10,779 bases of DNA from contig CAYXUH010000059.1 in NCBI GenBank assembly GCA_964468685.1, positions 1 through 10,779 on the forward strand, written 5' to 3'. The position numbers and the translations under genes were made by a program. Under the pieces are notes generated by a model that saw only the letters and a program-made list of their open reading frames with translations, searched no databases and was not told the DNA's origin. Below, in pieces: positions 7,127 through 10,779 of this stretch (position 1 is the first letter of the stretch; every line of letters starts with the position of its first letter). The stretch comes from UBA6078 sp964468685 (GTDB taxonomy: Bacteria; Desulfobacterota; Syntrophia; Syntrophales; UBA2210).

Positions 7127-8443
7127 ATGAAAGAGAGAATCCGAGCAGGTATTCTTATACTGGTGGTGATCTTTTTCGCTGTTATCGGGGGAGGAGAGAC
7201 CTTTGGCGAAGAGGCAAGGGGGGGTGTCTTTGATGTCATTACGATTGACTCGGCTATTACACCCGCCGTCGCGGACTATATTGCCAGAGGCACTGAAAGA
7301 TCTCGTGCAGAGGGTTCAGTCGGAGTCATTATCCTGCTCGATACCCCCGGGGGGCTGGACTTAGCGATGAGAGATATCGTCAAGATACTTCTAACGCCAC
7401 CCCTGCCGGTCATCGTTTTTGTTCACCCATCCGGCGCCCGCGCCGCATCCGCGGGGGTCATGATAACCATGGCCGCGTCGGTGGCCGCCATGTCCCCGGG
7501 CACCAACATAGGAGCTGCCCATCCGGTGGCGATCGGTATCGGGGGCAAGATGGACGAAACGATGGCGAAAAAGGTGGAAAATGATGCGGTAGCTTACGCA
7601 AGAGGGATAGCCCAGCAGCGCATGCGCAATGCCGACTGGGCCGAAAAGGCTGTCAGAGAGAGTGTTTCCATTTCGGCTGAAGAGGCGCTCAGACTGAATG
7701 TTATCGATGTTATCGCCTCCGATATAGATGATCTCTTCGCACAGATAGATGGGACGACCATTGCACTTCCGACGGGGAATGTGATTCTCGATACGAAAGG
7801 GGCTGTCATCAATAAACGGGAGATGGGATTGCGGGACAGGATATTGGTGACCCTGAGCAATCCCAACATAGCCTACCTCCTGATGATGATAGGCCTGGCG
7901 GGGCTCTATTTTGAATTTGCCCACCCGGGGGCGATCTTGCCGGGTGTCGTCGGGGGGATTTCTCTCATACTCTCCTTCTTTGCCATGCAGACCCTCCCGG
8001 TGAACTATGCCGGTGTTGCGCTGATACTCTTCGGCATCATCCTTTTTATCGCGGAGATAAAGATCGTAAGCCACGGCATGCTCAGTGTCGCAGGGGTTAT
8101 CTCCCTTGTCCTGGGTTCGGTGATGCTTTTTGAGTCTTCGGCCCCGGCCCTCAGGGTATCGTTTGCTGTCATGATACCCACCATAGGGGTCATATCCCTC
8201 TTCTTTGTCGCCGTTGTATCGCTTGCCGTCAAGGCGCAGAGAGGAAAACCCTTCACGGGGACAGAGGGGATGATAGGCCGGGAAGGCATGGCGGTAACCC
8301 CGGTGCACACCGATGGGAAAGTTCTTATACGGGGTGAATACTGGAATGCCTCCAGCAGGGAACCCATAGAAGAAGGAACGGGCGTCCGTGTGATCGGCGT
8401 CATGGGATTAAAACTCGAAGTGGAAAAAATACAAGAGATATAG
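7127..8443 (+). CDS. nfeD: Full-length NfeD membrane serine protease (ClpP class)
   Basis: Long NfeD proteins are membrane proteases that work with a stomatin-like partner; the archaeal model is PH1510, which cleaves the C-terminal hydrophobic tail of the stomatin PH1511. This 438-aa protein starts with a signal sequence (about 1-27, hydrophobic GILILVVIFFAVIGGG). A ClpP/SppA-like protease domain follows (about 33-210), with DTPGGLDLAM, nucleophile S108 in ARAASAGVM, and lysine K149 in AKKVENDAVAY. The S-K spacing of 41 residues equals that of PH1510 (S97/K138). Four to five membrane helices span about 249-370, and a C-terminal NfeD OB-fold domain covers about 378-436. A purine-rich GGGGGAAAG lies before the ATG. 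The stop is 13 bp from the slipin start. The protein appears intact and catalytically competent. Confidence 0.95.
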   Translation: MKERIRAGILILVVIFFAVIGGGETFGEEARGGVFDVITIDSAITPAVADYIARGTERSRAEGSVGVIILLDTPGGLDLAMRDIVKILLTPPLPVIVFVHPSGARAASAGVMITMAASVAAMSPGTNIGAAHPVAIGIGGKMDETMAKKVENDAVAYARGIAQQRMRNADWAEKAVRESVSISAEEALRLNVIDVIASDIDDLFAQIDGTTIALPTGNVILDTKGAVINKREMGLRDRILVTLSNPNIAYLLMMIGLAGLYFEFAHPGAILPGVVGGISLILSFFAMQTLPVNYAGVALILFGIILFIAEIKIVSHGMLSVAGVISLVLGSVMLFESSAPALRVSFAVMIPTIGVISLFFVAVVSLAVKAQRGKPFTGTEGMIGREGMAVTPVHTDGKVLIRGEYWNASSREPIEEGTGVRVIGVMGLKLEVEKIQEI

Positions 8444-8456
8444 AGGAGGTCGAACT

Positions 8457-9212
8457 ATGTATACAGTAATAACAGTCGTTGTCTTGGTGGTGATGTTTCT
8501 GGCGGCCGCGATACGGGTCCTCAACGAATACGAGCGAGGCGTGATCTTTCGCCTGGGGAGGATCATTGCTACGAAGGGACCCGGCCTTATCATCTTGATA
8601 CCCATCATAGACCGGATGGTTAAGGTGGACATGAGGATCATCACGATGGATGTCCCCCCGCAGGATGTGATAACGAGGGACAATGTCTCCATCAAGGTCA
8701 ACGCGGTGATCTACTTCAGGGTCATGACGGCCAACAGCGCCGTTGTCGAGGTCGAGAACTTTCTCTACGCCACCTCCCAGCTCGCGCAGACCACCCTGAG
8801 GAGTGTGTGCGGGCAGGTTGAACTGGATGAAATCCTCGCCGAGCGTGAAAAGATAAATGCCCAACTGCAGGAAATACTTGATCGAAGCACCGACCCGTGG
8901 GGGATAAAGATATCGACAGTCGAGGTGAAGCATATCGATCTCCCGCAGGAGATGCAGCGTGCGATGGCGAAACAGGCCGAGGCAGAACGGGAGAGAAGGG
9001 CGAAGGTCATCGCCGCGGAGGGCGAATTCCAGGCTGCGACGAAGCTTACCGAAGCGGGCAAGATGATGGCAGAACAGCCAATATCGCTGCAACTCCGTTA
9101 TCTCCAGACACTCGCGGTTGTTGCCGCGGAGAACAATTCGACGACCCTCTTTCCCATACCGATCGACCTGTTCGAACCCTTTATGGATTTTGCGAAAAAG
9201 AAGGGAAAATAG
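8457..9212 (+). CDS. Slipin (stomatin/SPFH-domain) membrane scaffold protein
   Basis: Slipins are prokaryotic stomatins that oligomerise on the membrane and are thought to organise microdomains or control membrane proteins. The 251-aa protein has an N-terminal membrane segment (about 2-18), then NEYERGVIFRLGR at 23-35, and an SPFH domain to about 180 with PPQDVITRDNVSI. A charged helix or coiled coil follows (about 163-204, rich in A, E, K and R). The C-terminal hydrophobic stretch STTLFPIPIDLFEPFMDF at about 228-245 is the type of tail cut by the partner protease in PH1511. A near-perfect AGGAGGT at 8444-8450 lies 6 bp before the ATG. Tight linkage to nfeD supports a protease-substrate pair. 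The symbol qmcA is used for some relatives, but this is closer to the slipin class. Confidence 0.94.
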   Translation: MYTVITVVVLVVMFLAAAIRVLNEYERGVIFRLGRIIATKGPGLIILIPIIDRMVKVDMRIITMDVPPQDVITRDNVSIKVNAVIYFRVMTANSAVVEVENFLYATSQLAQTTLRSVCGQVELDEILAEREKINAQLQEILDRSTDPWGIKISTVEVKHIDLPQEMQRAMAKQAEAERERRAKVIAAEGEFQAATKLTEAGKMMAEQPISLQLRYLQTLAVVAAENNSTTLFPIPIDLFEPFMDFAKKKGK

Positions 9213-9251
9213 AAGGGTAGAACCCAGGAAGACCGAAGGAGGGCTGAGGTG

Positions 9252-9575
9252 ATGGCGGAAAGAAGAACACGGGGGGTCATAGGAGCCGTAATCCTGATTA
9301 CGCTCGGCATCCTCATGATCCTGAGCAGCAGCGATATTTACGGATTTGATAAAAGCTGGCCGATACTTTTTATCGTCATATCCGTCTCCATGCTTGTGCA
9401 GCGTTTCAAAGATATTGGCGCATGGATTATCGGCACGGCCGGTGTGGGATTCTTTGTGATGGAAAACTTCTATCCGGAGATTCAAAACTGGGGCAAATAC
9501 GTGTTTCCGGTTCTTCTGATCGTCTTGGGTGGTTATATATTGTTCAAGAGAGGCAGGGAGGCGAGACCGCTATAA
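9252..9575 (+). CDS. Small four-helix membrane protein (LiaI/LiaF-like transmembrane region)
   Basis: This is a 107-aa, very hydrophobic protein with four predicted membrane helices, at about residues 8-26, 36-50, 55-72 and 83-98. It has a basic N-terminus (MAERRTRG) and a basic C-terminal tail (KRGREARPL). The pattern, helix pairs with a WPILFI-type start and a short aromatic loop, resembles the LiaI-LiaF-like transmembrane region family (DUF5668), which has no assigned activity alone. AAGGAGGG at 9236-9243 is the ribosome binding site. A GTG at 9249 is in frame immediately before the ATG, so the start could be three bases earlier. It lies 39 bp after the slipin gene and is probably in the same operon. 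That suggests, but does not show, a role beside NfeD and slipin. Confidence 0.8.
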   Translation: MAERRTRGVIGAVILITLGILMILSSSDIYGFDKSWPILFIVISVSMLVQRFKDIGAWIIGTAGVGFFVMENFYPEIQNWGKYVFPVLLIVLGGYILFKRGREARPL

Positions 9576-9821
9576 TAGAATAATGTGAATCACAGATTGA
9601 CTTGGCCGATATGCCCAGGACGCCGCCGCTTGTGACGATCTGGTAATGGTGTGCATTGACGCCGACCGGAAACAAAATCACATTCGGTACCCCTGACAAC
9701 CGCTCAAAACGTCCATTCAAAGTCAGAGAGAGTCCCTTTCCGGAAGCAAACGGAAATAACGGTGAGGTCAGAGCTTGCCAAAAGATCGAGGGTGAAGTAT
9801 GTGACCGCGTGAAATACTATT
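9574..9821. repeat. Unexplained 263-bp spacer; possible small mobile repeat or decayed sequence
   Basis: The spacer 9576-9838 holds no gene with a normal start. It is open on the minus strand from 9816 to 9547 (90 codons, no ATG) and on the plus strand for nearly 60 codons up to about 9823. The edges carry weak inverted repeats: AATAGAAT (9574-9581) against ATACTATT (9814-9821), 7 of 8 paired. Just inside are TCACA (9590-9594) and TGTGA (9800-9804 region). An internal hairpin TTTCCG-N8-CGGAAA lies at 9737-9756. There is no clear target duplication. A MITE-like element, a decayed coding fragment and a plain leader region all remain possible. Confidence 0.25.
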
Positions 9822-9838
9822 GAGGTGAATACAGGCAT

Positions 9839-10779
9839 ATGACAAACGAGGAAAAGAACGAAGATGTATCATTTGAAGAACTCCTGAAGGAAGGCACGGG
9901 CGAAACGGGGTGGCTGGAACCGGGGCAACGGGTAGAGATTCAAATCGTCGACATCGGCTCCGACTGGGTCTTTCTGGGGCTCGGCGGCAAGAGCGAGGGT
10001 CACCTCGATAAAAAGGAACTTCTCGATGAAAACGGCGAGTTCCCGTTCAAGATCGGCGATACGATCGCGGCGTATTTTCTATCGTCACGGCACGGAGAAT
10101 ATCTCTTTACCACACAGATCACCACCGGCGAGGCGGGGAGGAACTACCTTGGCCATGCCTGGGAGGGGAAGATCCCCGTCGAAGGTCTGGTGGAAAAAAA
10201 GATAAAGGGGGGATTCCAGGTCAAGATAGCCGGCGATACCAGGGCCTTCTGCCCTTATTCCCAGATGGGCCTGCGGCGGGTGGAGGATTCCTCTGGATAT
10301 ATCGGGGAACGAATGTCCTTTATGATTACGGAATACAGCGAAGGGGGGCGGAACGTTATCCTCTCCAACCGGGCGATCCTGGAGGCGGAAGAGCGTGAGA
10401 AAAAAGAGGCGCTTAAAGAACAACTGCACGAGGGGATGAAGATCACCGGGAGGGTCGCATCGATTCAGGAGTTCGGCGCTTTTATTGATATCGGCGGTAT
10501 CCAGGCCCTGCTCCCCATCTCGGAGATCGGGTGGGCGCGGATCGAGAATATCCAGGACATCCTTTCGGTCGGCCAGGAACTGGAACTGGTTATTTTGAAT
10601 CTGGACTGGGACCGGGACCGAGTGGCGCTCAGTCTCAAGTCAACACTCCCCGATCCTTGGGACCGGGTTGAGGAAAAATATCCCGTGGGATCTTCCCATG
10701 CCGGGGTAGTGGCACGTCTTCAAAAATTCGGCGCCTTTGTCACCCTTGAAGGGGGCGTGGACGGACTGATCCATATCTC
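9839..10779 (+). CDS. Multi-S1-domain RNA-binding protein (ribosomal protein S1-like), 5' part
   Basis: The gene runs off the window; 313 codons are present with no stop. S1 domains are OB-fold RNA-binding modules. An acidic N-terminus (MTNEEKNEDVSFEELLKEG) is followed by S1 repeats at about 29-95, 113-178, 198-268 and from 283 onward. The third and fourth are the most canonical, with ITGRVASIQEFGAFIDIGG (from 202) and GVVARLQKFGAFVTLEGGVDGL (from 289). The first two are more diverged. A helical, charged segment (about 178-198) separates repeats 2 and 3. The layout resembles the S1-like proteins of Deltaproteobacteria that coexist with true RpsA, rather than six-repeat RpsA itself; this is inference and the missing 3' end matters. 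GAGGTG at 9822-9827 lies 11 bp before the ATG. A 263-bp gap suggests its own transcription unit. Confidence 0.9.
   Translation, partial: MTNEEKNEDVSFEELLKEGTGETGWLEPGQRVEIQIVDIGSDWVFLGLGGKSEGHLDKKELLDENGEFPFKIGDTIAAYFLSSRHGEYLFTTQITTGEAGRNYLGHAWEGKIPVEGLVEKKIKGGFQVKIAGDTRAFCPYSQMGLRRVEDSSGYIGERMSFMITEYSEGGRNVILSNRAILEAEEREKKEALKEQLHEGMKITGRVASIQEFGAFIDIGGIQALLPISEIGWARIENIQDILSVGQELELVILNLDWDRDRVALSLKSTLPDPWDRVEEKYPVGSSHAGVVARLQKFGAFVTLEGGVDGLIHI

Noticed and set aside
7391..8308. Long minus-strand open frame (305 codons) opposite nfeD
   Set aside because: It is a shadow of nfeD. Its composition is very rich in H, R, G, Y and D, it has no domain or membrane pattern, and the plus-strand frame has a full family match.
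8400..9485. Long minus-strand open frame (361 codons) opposite slipin and the small membrane gene
   Set aside because: It spans two well-supported plus-strand genes and the gap between them, and has a composition typical of an antisense shadow.
9775..9803. TTGCCA-N17-TATGTG as promoter of the S1-like gene
   Set aside because: The spacing is right but the -10 box matches only 3 of 6 positions; not supportable.
1..10779. CRISPR array, tRNA, rRNA, integrase or transposase genes
   Set aside because: No regularly spaced direct repeats, no cloverleaf-like segments and no recombinase motifs were seen; nearly all of the window is accounted for by recognised genes.

Overview
This window looks like a chromosomal, mostly housekeeping stretch from a Gram-negative bacterium, most likely of the Desulfobacterota (former Deltaproteobacteria, possibly near Syntrophales). 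The lineage is inferred from gene order and protein style: the end of lptB followed by rpoN, long-form hpf, ptsN and rapZ is a proteobacterial/deltaproteobacterial arrangement, and the long NfeD-slipin pair and the non-canonical S1-repeat protein fit the same group. No marker gene fixes the genus.

Region 1 (1-3623, plus strand) is the LPS-transport/sigma-54 cluster. It holds the last codons of lptB, then rpoN (sigma-54), hpf (ribosome hibernation), ptsN (nitrogen-PTS EIIA) and rapZ (P-loop RNase-adapter family). A near-consensus sigma-70-type promoter lies between rpoN and hpf, so the hibernation factor can probably be made independently of rpoN.

Region 2 (3633-4961, minus strand) is one membrane-anchored M23 (LytM-type) metallopeptidase. 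It converges on rapZ with only 9 bp between the stops. It diverges from coaBC across a 161-bp AT-rich region carrying overlapping promoter-like elements for both directions.

Region 3 (5123-7044, plus) is coaBC (pantothenate to CoA) overlapping by ATGA with a type 4 Fe-S uracil-DNA glycosylase.

Region 4 (7127-9575, plus) is a membrane-quality operon: a full-length NfeD with an intact Ser/Lys dyad, its slipin/stomatin partner, and a small four-helix membrane protein. Two adjacent perfect DNA dyads sit just upstream of nfeD.

Region 5 (9576-10779) is a 263-bp gap, followed by the 5' 313 codons of a multi-S1-domain RNA-binding protein that runs off the window. The gap has no conventional gene, is open on both strands over long stretches, and is bordered by weak inverted repeats. 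It may be a small dispersed repeat or decayed sequence.

I found no clear undescribed system. The least explained parts are the 9576-9838 spacer, the tandem dyads before nfeD, and the small membrane protein attached to the NfeD-slipin pair.
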